From positions 1-11,372 of the forward strand of contig JAIRMK010000141.1 in assembly GCA_031258755.1 (NCBI GenBank): a stretch of 11,372 nt of DNA. Reading direction: 5' to 3'. Of this stretch, positions 1 to 6,093 are shown in pieces. Position 1 is the stretch's first letter, and each line of letters begins with the position of its first letter. Both the position numbers and the translations under genes were made by a program. The stretch comes from Prevotellaceae bacterium. Its GTDB lineage: Bacteria; Bacteroidota; Bacteroidia; Bacteroidales; UBA932. The notes below the pieces were generated by a model. It saw nothing but the letters and a program-made list of their open reading frames with translations. It was not told the DNA's origin and did no database searches.

Positions 1-4
1 AATT

Positions 5-1489
5 ATGGCATCAAACATTTCAAGGAGAAAATTTCTTCAAACAGGAGCTACAGCTGCGATTGGATTAGCCGTTGCACCTACTATTGTGCCCAATACGGTG
101 TTGGGTAAAAGTCATGGACACGTTGCTCCAAGCGACAAGTTGAACATCTTGGGCGTAGGTGTTGGCGGACGTGGATCCGGCGTATTGAAGGCTATTGACA
201 GTCAGAATATCATCGGGCTTTGCGATGTGGACTGGAAATATGCCGACGGCACGTTCAAGCGTTATCCGGATGCGAAAAGATATTACGATTACCGGAAAAT
301 GTTCGACGAACTCGGCAAAGAGGCCGACGGGGTAGTGGTAGCCACAGCCGACCACACCCACGCCATCATTGCTGCTGAAGCAATAACGCTGGGCAAACAT
401 GTGTATGTGGAAAAACCCCTGACGCATACTGTTTATGAATCACGGCTGCTGACCAAGCTGGCTGCACATCATAAGGTGGCTACCCAAATGGGTAACCAAG
501 GCGCTTCAGGGGCAGGTGTGCGCCAAAGTTGCGCATGGATTTGGAACGGCGAAATCGGTGAAATCGTAAAAGTGGAAGCTGCGACCGACCGTCCCATTTG
601 GCCGCAAGGATTGGAAACGCCTGCTAAAGCGGATAAAATTCCTTCTACCCTGAAATGGGATTTGTTCTCCGGCCCGGCCGAAGTACGCCCCTACAATGCT
701 ATTTATCACCCGTGGAACTGGCGCGGATGGTGGCTTTACGGCACCGGCGCGTTAGGCGACATGGCATGCCATATCCTGCATCCGGTGTTTAAGGCGTTGA
801 GATTAGGCTATCCGACCAAAGTGGAAGGATCTTCTACCCAATTGCTGAAAGATTGCGCGCCGCAGGCACAGCATGTCAAACTGACATTCCCCGCCCGCGA
901 AAACCTGCCGAAGGTGGCGATGCCCGAAGTGGTCGTACACTGGTATGACGGCGGCATGATGCCCGACCGTCCGGTTGGTTTCCCCGAAGGCAAGCAACTG
1001 ATGGGAAATGGCGGCGGACTGGTAATTTTCCACGGAACGAAAGACACCTTGATTTGTAACTGCTACGGCGCAGACCCGTGGTTGTTGTCAGGTCGTACGC
1101 CTAAATCGCCGGAAGTGCTGCGCGAAGTAACGACAGGCCACGAGATGGATTGGGTGCGCGCCTGCAAGGAAAGCGCCGGCAACCGCGTGAAAACGGCGTC
1201 CGATTTCTCGGAGGCAGGTCCGTTTAACGAAATGGTGGTGATGGGCGTGTTGGGCGTTCGCCTGCAAGCCTTGAACAAGGAACTGCATTGGGACGGTGTA
1301 AATATGCAATTCACCAATATTGGCCCCAACGAAACGATAAAAATGAAAATCAGCGATGGGTTCAGTATTAAAGACGGACACCCGACATGGAACCCCACCG
1401 AAACCGAACCGCAAAACGCGATTGCATTTGCCAACGAAATGATTAAACATACGTATCGCGAAGGTTGGAAATTACCGGCTATGCCTTAA
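5..1489 (+). CDS. Tat-exported Gfo/Idh/MocA family oxidoreductase
   Basis: Predicted NAD(P)-dependent sugar or glycoside dehydrogenase of 494 residues that acts in the periplasm. Seen: a twin-arginine signal at the N-terminus (S6-R7-R8-K9-F10-L11, then a hydrophobic run and an AxA-like region up to about residue 35), a Rossmann dinucleotide motif GVGVGGRG at 50-57, the family motif EKP at 136-138, and a GALGDMACH block at 248-256 whose Asp/His residues fall where this family keeps its catalytic centre. Tat export fits a protein that folds around its nicotinamide cofactor before leaving the cytoplasm. The ATG start is only four bases into the window, so promoter and upstream neighbours are not visible; it is chosen because the Tat motif follows at once. 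The next gene, a DUF1080 lipoprotein, starts 36 bases after the stop. Such neighbours suggest oxidation of a sugar C3 hydroxyl to a keto group, which is inference. Family assignment is firm; substrate unknown. Confidence 0.93.
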   Translation: MASNISRRKFLQTGATAAIGLAVAPTIVPNTVLGKSHGHVAPSDKLNILGVGVGGRGSGVLKAIDSQNIIGLCDVDWKYADGTFKRYPDAKRYYDYRKMFDELGKEADGVVVATADHTHAIIAAEAITLGKHVYVEKPLTHTVYESRLLTKLAAHHKVATQMGNQGASGAGVRQSCAWIWNGEIGEIVKVEAATDRPIWPQGLETPAKADKIPSTLKWDLFSGPAEVRPYNAIYHPWNWRGWWLYGTGALGDMACHILHPVFKALRLGYPTKVEGSSTQLLKDCAPQAQHVKLTFPARENLPKVAMPEVVVHWYDGGMMPDRPVGFPEGKQLMGNGGGLVIFHGTKDTLICNCYGADPWLLSGRTPKSPEVLREVTTGHEMDWVRACKESAGNRVKTASDFSEAGPFNEMVVMGVLGVRLQALNKELHWDGVNMQFTNIGPNETIKMKISDGFSIKDGHPTWNPTETEPQNAIAFANEMIKHTYREGWKLPAMP

Positions 1490-1525
1490 GAGTTGTTACA
1501 TCTAAATTTAAAAAACATAATCAAT

Positions 1526-2359
1526 ATGAAAAAAATTACTTTATTACTCAGTTGCATAGTGGCTGCAGGCGCATTTATGGCTTGTGGTGGAAGCGGTGCA
1601 ACAGCGCCGGCCTATACCGTATTGGACAAACCGGCGGTTGACCTTTCTACATTTCCTGTAGATGAACAAGGCTACATTGTGCTCTTCGACGGACAAACAT
1701 TCAACGGCTGGCGCGGCTATGGAAGAGATGATGTGCCCGGCAAATGGACGATTGAAGACGGCTGTATCAAATTTAACGGCTCCGGCGGCGGCGAAGCGCA
1801 GGAAGCCGACGGCGGCGACCTTATCTTCAACCGCAAGTTCAAAAATTTCGAACTGTTGCTGGAATGGAAAATTTCTAAAGGCGGCAACTCCGGCATCCTT
1901 TATCTGGCGCAGGAAGTAGAAACGAAAGATAAGGAGGGGAACGCAAAATTAGAACCGATTTACATTTCGTCGCCCGAATTTCAATTGCTGGACAACGAAA
2001 ACCACCCCGATGCTAAATTGGGCAAAGACAACAACCGGCAGGCCGCTTCGCTGTATGACATGATTCCGGCCGTTCCGCAAAATGCAAAACCGTTCGGCGA
2101 ATGGAATGAAGCAAAAATAATGGTATATCAAGGCACAGTGGTGCACGGCCAAAATGGCGCAAATGTAGTGGAATACCACTTGTGGACGCCCCAATGGACG
2201 GACATGTTACAAGCCAGCAAATTCAGCGAAGAAAAATGGCCGCTGGCCTATGAACTGCTGAACAACTGCGGCGGAAAAAATCGCGAAGGCTTCTTCGGAT
2301 TGCAAGACCACGGCAACGACATCTGGTTCCGGAATATCCGTATAAAATTGTTAGATTAA
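1526..2359 (+). CDS. DUF1080 (3-keto-disaccharide hydrolase family) lipoprotein
   Basis: A 277-residue exported lipoprotein with one DUF1080 beta-sandwich (concanavalin-like fold), a family in which some members cleave 3-keto-glycosides. Seen: a start Met-Lys-Lys, a hydrophobic stretch, and an SPII-type cysteine at Cys20 (AFMAC), then a small Gly/Ser/Ala linker. Family hallmarks follow in order: LFDGQTFNGW at 53-62, FELLLEWKISKGGNSGI at about 108-124, FQLLDNE at 152-158, the GEWNEAKI block at 191-198, and FGLQDHGNDIWFRNIRI at 257-273. The reading frame is open back to a TTG at 1493, but that would put 11 polar residues before the signal peptide, so the ATG at 1526 is preferred. An A-rich leader precedes it and no clear Shine-Dalgarno site is seen. 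The next gene starts at the base after its stop codon. The protein probably works beside the Tat-exported oxidoreductase; this partnership is inferred from position. Confidence 0.92.
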   Translation: MKKITLLLSCIVAAGAFMACGGSGATAPAYTVLDKPAVDLSTFPVDEQGYIVLFDGQTFNGWRGYGRDDVPGKWTIEDGCIKFNGSGGGEAQEADGGDLIFNRKFKNFELLLEWKISKGGNSGILYLAQEVETKDKEGNAKLEPIYISSPEFQLLDNENHPDAKLGKDNNRQAASLYDMIPAVPQNAKPFGEWNEAKIMVYQGTVVHGQNGANVVEYHLWTPQWTDMLQASKFSEEKWPLAYELLNNCGGKNREGFFGLQDHGNDIWFRNIRIKLLD

Positions 2360-3460
2360 GTGGAGCGTAAGGAAAAACTTAAAATTGGAGTTATAGGATT
2401 TGGACGCATGGGGCAACTATATGGCAAGGAACTCTTGAAAAACCCGCTATGGGAGGTGGTTTATATCTGCGACACAGGCGTCGCCGCCCGAAAAGCAGCC
2501 ACAGAAATAGCGCCCGGCGCCATTGTTATTGATAACGAAGATGAAATATTTGCAGACCCGGCGATAGATGTCGTCGGGTTATTTGCGTTGGCTGATTCGC
2601 GTCCCGCGCAGCTGTATAAGGCGCTGAAAGCCGGTAAGCATGTGCTGGCGGAAAAACCGGTAGCCGACGACATCAAAACGGAGTGGGAAATAGCCGATGC
2701 TGTGGAGAAATCCGGCCGGATGGTGGCCGTCAACATGTTTAACCGCAATGCGTGGTATCATAAGATGATGATTGATTTTATCCGCTCGGGGGAGATTGGT
2801 GAATTGGCTATCATCCGGATTGCCCACATGACGCCCGGACACATGCCGCAGGAAGGACACGGGCCCGAAGGGCCGTGCTTCCACGATTGCGGCATGCACT
2901 ACGTGGACGTTGCCCGCTGGTATGCCGGCAGCGATTATGACACATACCATGCGCAGGGCGTCAGGATGTGGAGCTACACCGACCCCTGGTGGGTGCAGGC
3001 GCACGGCACCTTCCGGAATGGCGTGGTGTTCGACATTACGCAAGGGTTTGTGTATGGCCACATGGCGCAGGTACAGACGCACAACTGCTATGTGGATGTG
3101 ATTGGCACGAAAGGCATCGCCCGGCTGAAATATGATTTCAAAACAGCCACGGTAGATTTGCACGGCGTACACGACACCGTTACAAAAACCGACGATTTCA
3201 ATGATAAGAAAATTGATATATTGGTTGATGTATTTGCAAAGTCGGTATTGGCCGGGAAGAATTTGGGTTATCCCACCGTAAAGGACAGCGTGATTGCGTC
3301 CGATATGGCATGGAAAATGTTTGATGACGCCGTTGCAAACGGCGCACCCTGCATCGGGAAGCCCGAAGAAATGGATGAAATTCTTGCCCGCCGCAGAGCT
3401 ATGAAACAGGGCTACGGCCTGCCACTGTGGCAAATTATTGACGAGTATGCAGCAAAATAA
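2360..3460 (+). CDS. Gfo/Idh/MocA family oxidoreductase, cytoplasmic, IolG-like
   Basis: Predicted NAD(P)-dependent dehydrogenase of 366 residues, related to myo-inositol 2-dehydrogenases and other Gfo/Idh/MocA enzymes. Seen: Rossmann motif GFGRMG at 13-18 after the beta-strand KIGVI, the AEKP motif at 97-100, and a catalytic-type block HDCGMHYVDVARW at 175-187 holding His180 and Asp183. There is no signal peptide, so it should act in the cytoplasm, unlike the first oxidoreductase of the cluster. The start is a GTG directly abutting the TAA of the DUF1080 gene; the next in-frame Met (residue 17) lies inside the dinucleotide motif, so GTG is the only sensible start, and translation is probably coupled to the gene before. 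Nineteen AT-rich bases separate it from the TIM-barrel gene. Its likely job is a second oxidation or reduction of the sugar product once imported. Family certain, substrate unknown. Confidence 0.92.
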   Translation: MERKEKLKIGVIGFGRMGQLYGKELLKNPLWEVVYICDTGVAARKAATEIAPGAIVIDNEDEIFADPAIDVVGLFALADSRPAQLYKALKAGKHVLAEKPVADDIKTEWEIADAVEKSGRMVAVNMFNRNAWYHKMMIDFIRSGEIGELAIIRIAHMTPGHMPQEGHGPEGPCFHDCGMHYVDVARWYAGSDYDTYHAQGVRMWSYTDPWWVQAHGTFRNGVVFDITQGFVYGHMAQVQTHNCYVDVIGTKGIARLKYDFKTATVDLHGVHDTVTKTDDFNDKKIDILVDVFAKSVLAGKNLGYPTVKDSVIASDMAWKMFDDAVANGAPCIGKPEEMDEILARRRAMKQGYGLPLWQIIDEYAAK

Positions 3461-3479
3461 ATTTTTAAATAAATAAAAA

Positions 3480-4370
3480 ATGAAAAAATTATTTTTATTA
3501 TTTGTCGTTGCCTGGCCGTTATGGATGGCCTGTGCAACCACGCCGGCCGCTCAGCAGCCGCCCAAAAAAGACATCGCTATGCAACTGTATTCATTGCGCG
3601 AAGATTTTGGAAAAGATTTCGACGCCGCCATTAAAGCAACAGGAGACGCGGGCTACACCGCCATAGAAGCCGCCAACTATGGCGATGGAAAATTTTACGG
3701 CAAAACGCCGGCGGAGTTCAAAGCCGCTGTGGAAGCTGCGGGGCTGACCGTGCTGTCGTCGCATACCACAAAGACGCTGTCGGAAAAGGAACTGCGCACC
3801 AAAGATTTTTCCGAATCGTTAGCGTGGTGGGATGAGGCCATTGATGCACACGCGGCCGCCGGCATGAAGTACATTGTAGCGCCGTGGATGGCGGTGCCCA
3901 AAACGCTTGCCGACCTGCAAACGTATTGCGACTATTACAACGTCATCGGGCAAAAATGCAAGGAAAAAGGACTGTTATTCGGCTACCACAACCATGCGCA
4001 CGAATTCACCAAAATCGAAGAGGTGCGGATGTACGACTACATGCTGGAGCACACCAACCCCGAATGGGTGTTCTTCCAGATGGATGTGTACTGGACCGTG
4101 ATGGCTCAGCAAAGCCCGGTGGAATATTTCCAAAAATACCCCGGACGCTTTACCCTGCTTCACATTAAAGACCACAAGGAATTGGGGCAAAGCGGCATGG
4201 TGGGCTTCGACGCCATCTTTAGAAATACCGATGTGGCCGGCACAAAATTCCTGATTGTGGAAGTGGAAGAATACAATTACACACCAGCAGAAAGCGTTAA
4301 AATCAGTTTGGATTATCTGCTGAATTGCCCGCTGGTAAAGGCGAGTTACGCCTTACAAGTTGAAAGTTGA
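3480..4370 (+). CDS. Sugar phosphate isomerase/epimerase-like TIM-barrel lipoprotein
   Basis: A 296-residue exported protein of the xylose isomerase-like / AP endonuclease 2 TIM-barrel superfamily. Seen: an MKK start, hydrophobic segment and lipobox-like LWMAC with Cys18, a short Pro/Ala/Gln linker, then barrel strands IAMQLYSLR (32-40), GYTAIEA (58-64), YIVAPW (131-136), GLLFGYHNHAHEF (164-176), FFQMDVYW (198-205), LLHIKDH (226-232) and FLIVEVEEY (257-265). The His, Asp and Glu residues on these strands are where the superfamily binds a divalent metal. Relatives in keto-glycoside pathways act as isomerases, epimerases or beta-eliminating lyases, so a role in handling a periplasmic keto sugar fits the neighbours; that is inference. 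The last residues after PLVK (about 288-296) run into a low-complexity repeat that also supplies the stop codon, so the natural C-terminus may have been altered. Last gene of the + strand cluster, facing the toxin-antitoxin pair tail to tail. Confidence 0.9.
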   Translation: MKKLFLLFVVAWPLWMACATTPAAQQPPKKDIAMQLYSLREDFGKDFDAAIKATGDAGYTAIEAANYGDGKFYGKTPAEFKAAVEAAGLTVLSSHTTKTLSEKELRTKDFSESLAWWDEAIDAHAAAGMKYIVAPWMAVPKTLADLQTYCDYYNVIGQKCKEKGLLFGYHNHAHEFTKIEEVRMYDYMLEHTNPEWVFFQMDVYWTVMAQQSPVEYFQKYPGRFTLLHIKDHKELGQSGMVGFDAIFRNTDVAGTKFLIVEVEEYNYTPAESVKISLDYLLNCPLVKASYALQVES

Positions 4371-4450
4371 AAATTGAAAATTGAAAATGGAAAGTTGAAA
4401 ATGAGGAGCGGAGAACGGAAAGTGGCAGTCGGCAGAAGCAGTAAGCAGTG
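4358..4450. repeat. Low-complexity tract of imperfect ~7-base units
   Basis: Two adjoining imperfect tandem arrays. From 4358 to about 4405 the units are variants of TTGAAAA (AGTTGAA, ATTGAAA, ATGGAAA, GTTGAAA). From 4424 to 4450 they are variants of GGCAGTA (GGCAGTC, GGCAGAA, GCAGTAA, GCAGTG). A short purine-rich link, with GGAGCGGAGAACGG in it, joins them. The first array begins inside the end of the TIM-barrel gene and contains its TGA stop. Read on the - strand the TTGAAAA part gives a spurious Phe/Gln/Ile-rich peptide, so translated hits here should be ignored. Tracts of this kind occur between genes in many Bacteroidota genomes. No hairpin with a following T-run, hence no intrinsic terminator, is evident. 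Confidence 0.75.
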
Positions 4451-4504
4451 TTTGAATTATGAAATCTTGAGCGGGGGGGGTAGCCAAGTGTTGTAATCAA
4501 AACG

Positions 4505-4912
4505 CTATGCGAATTTCACTTGACTTAATTCGCCGGCTAGCTGATGAAGCGAGGTTTCTATTTTTTTGACGGTTCTCGTACTGGGATGCCTCTGTCCGCT
4601 GGCATAGTGTCCTAATTGTTTTTGATGGATACCTGTAATGCTTTCCAAGGCTGATTTCGAGAACATTTTTGAAAAATGTTCTAAAAAGGAAGCTACATCG
4701 TAGAAAAATTCAAATTCAAGTTCTGTGAAATTCCGGTTGTTTGCGGCATAGACTTCGCGCATTTCCTCATATCCAATACGGAAGTCTTCGATGGTGGCGG
4801 CTACCGTATCGCCTTCACCTAACAGACCGAACGATATTTTATTGTCTCCTGCGAGATATGCGGAATAGCGCCCGGCAGCGTTTCTTTCAATGGTTACTTT
4901 TATTTTTTCCAT
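4505..4912 (-). CDS. hicB: HicB family antitoxin with C-terminal helix-turn-helix
   Basis: Antitoxin of a type II HicAB pair, 135 residues; it should bind and silence HicA and repress the shared promoter. Seen: an N-terminal HicB-like part (KVTIER, GRYSAYL, then GLLGEGDTVAATIEDFRIGYEEM at about 29-51) that corresponds to the degraded RNase H-like fold of this family, and a C-terminal helix-turn-helix at about 83-125 (SKSALESITGIHQKQLGHYASG and TVKKIETSLHQLAGEL) typical of DNA-binding HicB proteins. The ATG at 4912 is the first in frame and is preceded by an A-rich leader. It lies 20 bases downstream of the hicA stop, the usual toxin-first order. The gene ends just before the convergent operon's repeat tract. 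Complete in length; no sign of decay. Confidence 0.9.
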   Translation of the reverse strand: MEKIKVTIERNAAGRYSAYLAGDNKISFGLLGEGDTVAATIEDFRIGYEEMREVYAANNRNFTELEFEFFYDVASFLEHFSKMFSKSALESITGIHQKQLGHYASGQRHPSTRTVKKIETSLHQLAGELSQVKFA

Positions 4913-4932
4913 ATTTTTATTTTTGTGTGAGG

Positions 4933-5121
4933 TTATAGTTTAACCCCCGATTTCTTACTGATTTCTTTTAGTGTTCCTGTTGCTACTTCTTCGCTACCAT
5001 GATAGCTTAGCAAAAAATAGTCGTCGGTAACAGGACTATACCACACCGGATGTCTTTTTCCGTTTTTGTACCACCGACATCCGTGGTCTTTTAGTTTTTT
5101 TTCTACCTCCGAGTATTTCAT
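4933..5121 (-). CDS. hicA: HicA family mRNA interferase toxin
   Basis: Small toxin of a HicAB pair, a double-stranded-RNA-binding-fold ribonuclease that cuts mRNA. From the ATG at 5121 it has 62 residues, normal for the family. Seen: MKYSEVEKKLKDHGCRWYKN, then GKRH at 21-24 where most HicA proteins have GSH, so His24 is the likely catalytic residue, then a beta segment and the conserved tail HGSEEVATGTLKEISKKSGV, which matches the family pattern HGGKEIxxGTLRxILKQAG. An in-frame TTG at 5148 would add nine residues but lies inside the candidate promoter element, so the ATG is chosen. hicB follows after 20 bases. Presumably intact and active; toxicity is not provable from sequence. Confidence 0.9.
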   Translation of the reverse strand: MKYSEVEKKLKDHGCRWYKNGKRHPVWYSPVTDDYFLLSYHGSEEVATGTLKEISKKSGVKL

Positions 5122-5145
5122 TGTTTCTGCGTTCTGATTACGGCA

Positions 5146-5178
5146 CAAATTTACATGAAAATTTTTAATTTATACAAT
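5146..5178 (-). promoter_or_regulatory. Candidate Bacteroidota-type promoter for hicAB
   Basis: On the - strand, TAAATTTG at 5153-5146 matches the Bacteroidota -7 consensus TAnnTTTG exactly. An ATTG at 5178-5175 lies 21 bases further upstream, in the place of the -33 TTG element. Initiation about 7 bases past the -7 box would leave a leader of roughly 15-20 bases before the hicA ATG at 5121. The region is AT-rich. HicB with its helix-turn-helix would be expected to bind here; no convincing inverted-repeat operator was identified. Confidence 0.5.
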
Positions 5179-5194
5179 GAATAATGAACAATTC

Positions 5195-5440
5195 TTAACT
5201 CGGCGGCGGCGCGATATAGAACGCGGTGCTCATCTTTCCCTTGTAGCGGCCTTTGCCGTGAACGGTGAGTTCGGCCTGGCCTGCGTTGATGTTGTTCCTG
5301 TAGGTCACTGAGAAGTCCTTGCCCAGGAACAGTTTCACGGCGGACTTGTCAGCGGCGTTGCTGTGGGGAAGGGTTATGCTGCCAGAATAAGGAACACGCA
5401 CGGCTTTTTCTTTAGCGTGGGGGTGGGGCGTTGCCGCCAC
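5195..5440 (-). pseudogene. Remnant of an Ig-like repeat surface protein (C-terminal end)
   Basis: An 81-codon frame whose residues from about Tyr18 to the end read like one complete Ig-like repeat found in tandem in large secreted proteins of gut and sediment bacteria (pattern: YxG, then LxxGxDYTVSYxNNxNAGTATVTxTGxGNYxGTxxxxFxI). Here it shows PYSGSITL, FLGKDFSVTYRNNINAG, AELTVHGKGRYKGK and TAFYIAPPPS. There is no signal peptide and no plausible own start: the first 17 or so residues are merely the out-of-frame reading of the end of the methyltransferase gene. The stretch from about 5389 down to the stop at 5195 is therefore best read as the last repeat of a lost surface-protein gene now joined to the methyltransferase. 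It could instead be a short read-through peptide made from the Nqr transcript. Recognition of the repeat type is by eye only. Confidence 0.5.
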
Positions 5441-6093
5441 TCACCGATAGCGGCGGTTTGGACGAACGCGTCGGGTTGGGTGAGGTTGGCCGCCACGCAC
5501 AACAGCGTGTGCGGATGACAGGTGGCCAGTATGTCGCGCCACAGCGCTTCATTGCGGTAAGGGGTTTCAATAAAGATTTGCGTTTCGTGTTGGGCGGCCG
5601 ACCGCTTTTCGAGCAGGCGCAGGTGTTGTTGCCGCTCCTGCGGCTTCACCGGCAGGTAGCCGGCGAAGGCGAAATGCTGTCCGTTCAACCCCGACGCCAT
5701 CAACGCCAGCAGGATGGACGAGGGGCCGGTTAGCGGCGATACCTCCACGCCTTTTTCATGCGCCAGCAGTACGAGCCGTGCGCCGGGATCGGCTACGGCC
5801 GGCACGCCCGCTTCGCTGAGCAACCCCACCGGAAGTCCGTCGAGCGCCGGTTGCAGGTAAGCCGAGATGTCTTGTGTGGCGGGCGTGTGCTCGTTCAACT
5901 CAAAAAATGCGAGGTTATCAATGGCTACGCCCATGTTTACGCGGCTGAGGTAGCGCCGGGCGGTGCGTATTTCCTCCACTGCGAAATGGCGGATGGTGCG
6001 CAACAAATCTAATGTTCCTACAGGGATTACCGTTTCGGGCGAGCCCTCGCCCAGCGGGGCGGGGATTAAATATAGCTTACCCGCCGAAGTCAT
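5374..6093 (-). CDS. SAM-dependent methyltransferase, RsmI/YraL-like (tetrapyrrole methylase fold)
   Basis: A 239-residue cytoplasmic methyltransferase of the SAM-dependent family that includes the 16S rRNA ribose methyltransferase RsmI. Seen: N-terminal LYLIPAPLGE at 7-16, RTARRYLS at 43-50, the SAM-site loop SEAGVPAVADPG at 93-104 (RsmI proper has SDAGTPxISDPG), LTGPSSILLALMASGLNG at 121-138, FAGYLPV at 143-149, and IETPYRN at 175-181. Bacteroidota usually carry this divergent paralogue as well as true RsmI, so the exact target is not assigned. Length and ending (KKPCVFLI) match the family, so the gene appears intact. Its ATG lies inside the last codons of nqrF, overlapping by 17 bases in another frame, which points to translational coupling at the end of the nqr operon. 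The gene looks visibly richer in G+C than the nqr genes. Confidence 0.88.
   Translation of the reverse strand: MTSAGKLYLIPAPLGEGSPETVIPVGTLDLLRTIRHFAVEEIRTARRYLSRVNMGVAIDNLAFFELNEHTPATQDISAYLQPALDGLPVGLLSEAGVPAVADPGARLVLLAHEKGVEVSPLTGPSSILLALMASGLNGQHFAFAGYLPVKPQERQQHLRLLEKRSAAQHETQIFIETPYRNEALWRDILATCHPHTLLCVAANLTQPDAFVQTAAIGEWRQRPTPTLKKKPCVFLILAA

Noticed and set aside
1493..1525. Upstream TTG start for the DUF1080 lipoprotein
   Set aside because: It would place a polar extension before a normal lipoprotein signal peptide; the ATG at 1526 gives a standard MKK start.
2579..3541. Long - strand open frame of 320 codons opposite the second Gfo/Idh/MocA gene
   Set aside because: Its translation is rich in His and Ile without any domain pattern, and it lies opposite a gene with clear family motifs; it is a shadow of that gene's codon use.
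4358..4450. CRISPR-like array
   Set aside because: The units are about 7 bases, imperfect and without spacers.
4303..4500. - strand 65-codon frame with a Phe/Gln/Ile-rich stretch
   Set aside because: The peptide is produced by the TTGAAAA repeat array read in reverse; such frames are spurious.
5122..5148. Upstream TTG start for HicA
   Set aside because: It overlaps the TAAATTTG promoter element and adds residues not found in HicA; the ATG at 5121 gives the typical length.
5374..5440. Possible frameshift joining the methyltransferase and the Ig-like fragment into one gene
   Set aside because: The methyltransferase already ends at its family-typical C-terminus (KKPCVFLI then stop), and a fusion to an exported repeat makes no sense for a cytoplasmic enzyme.
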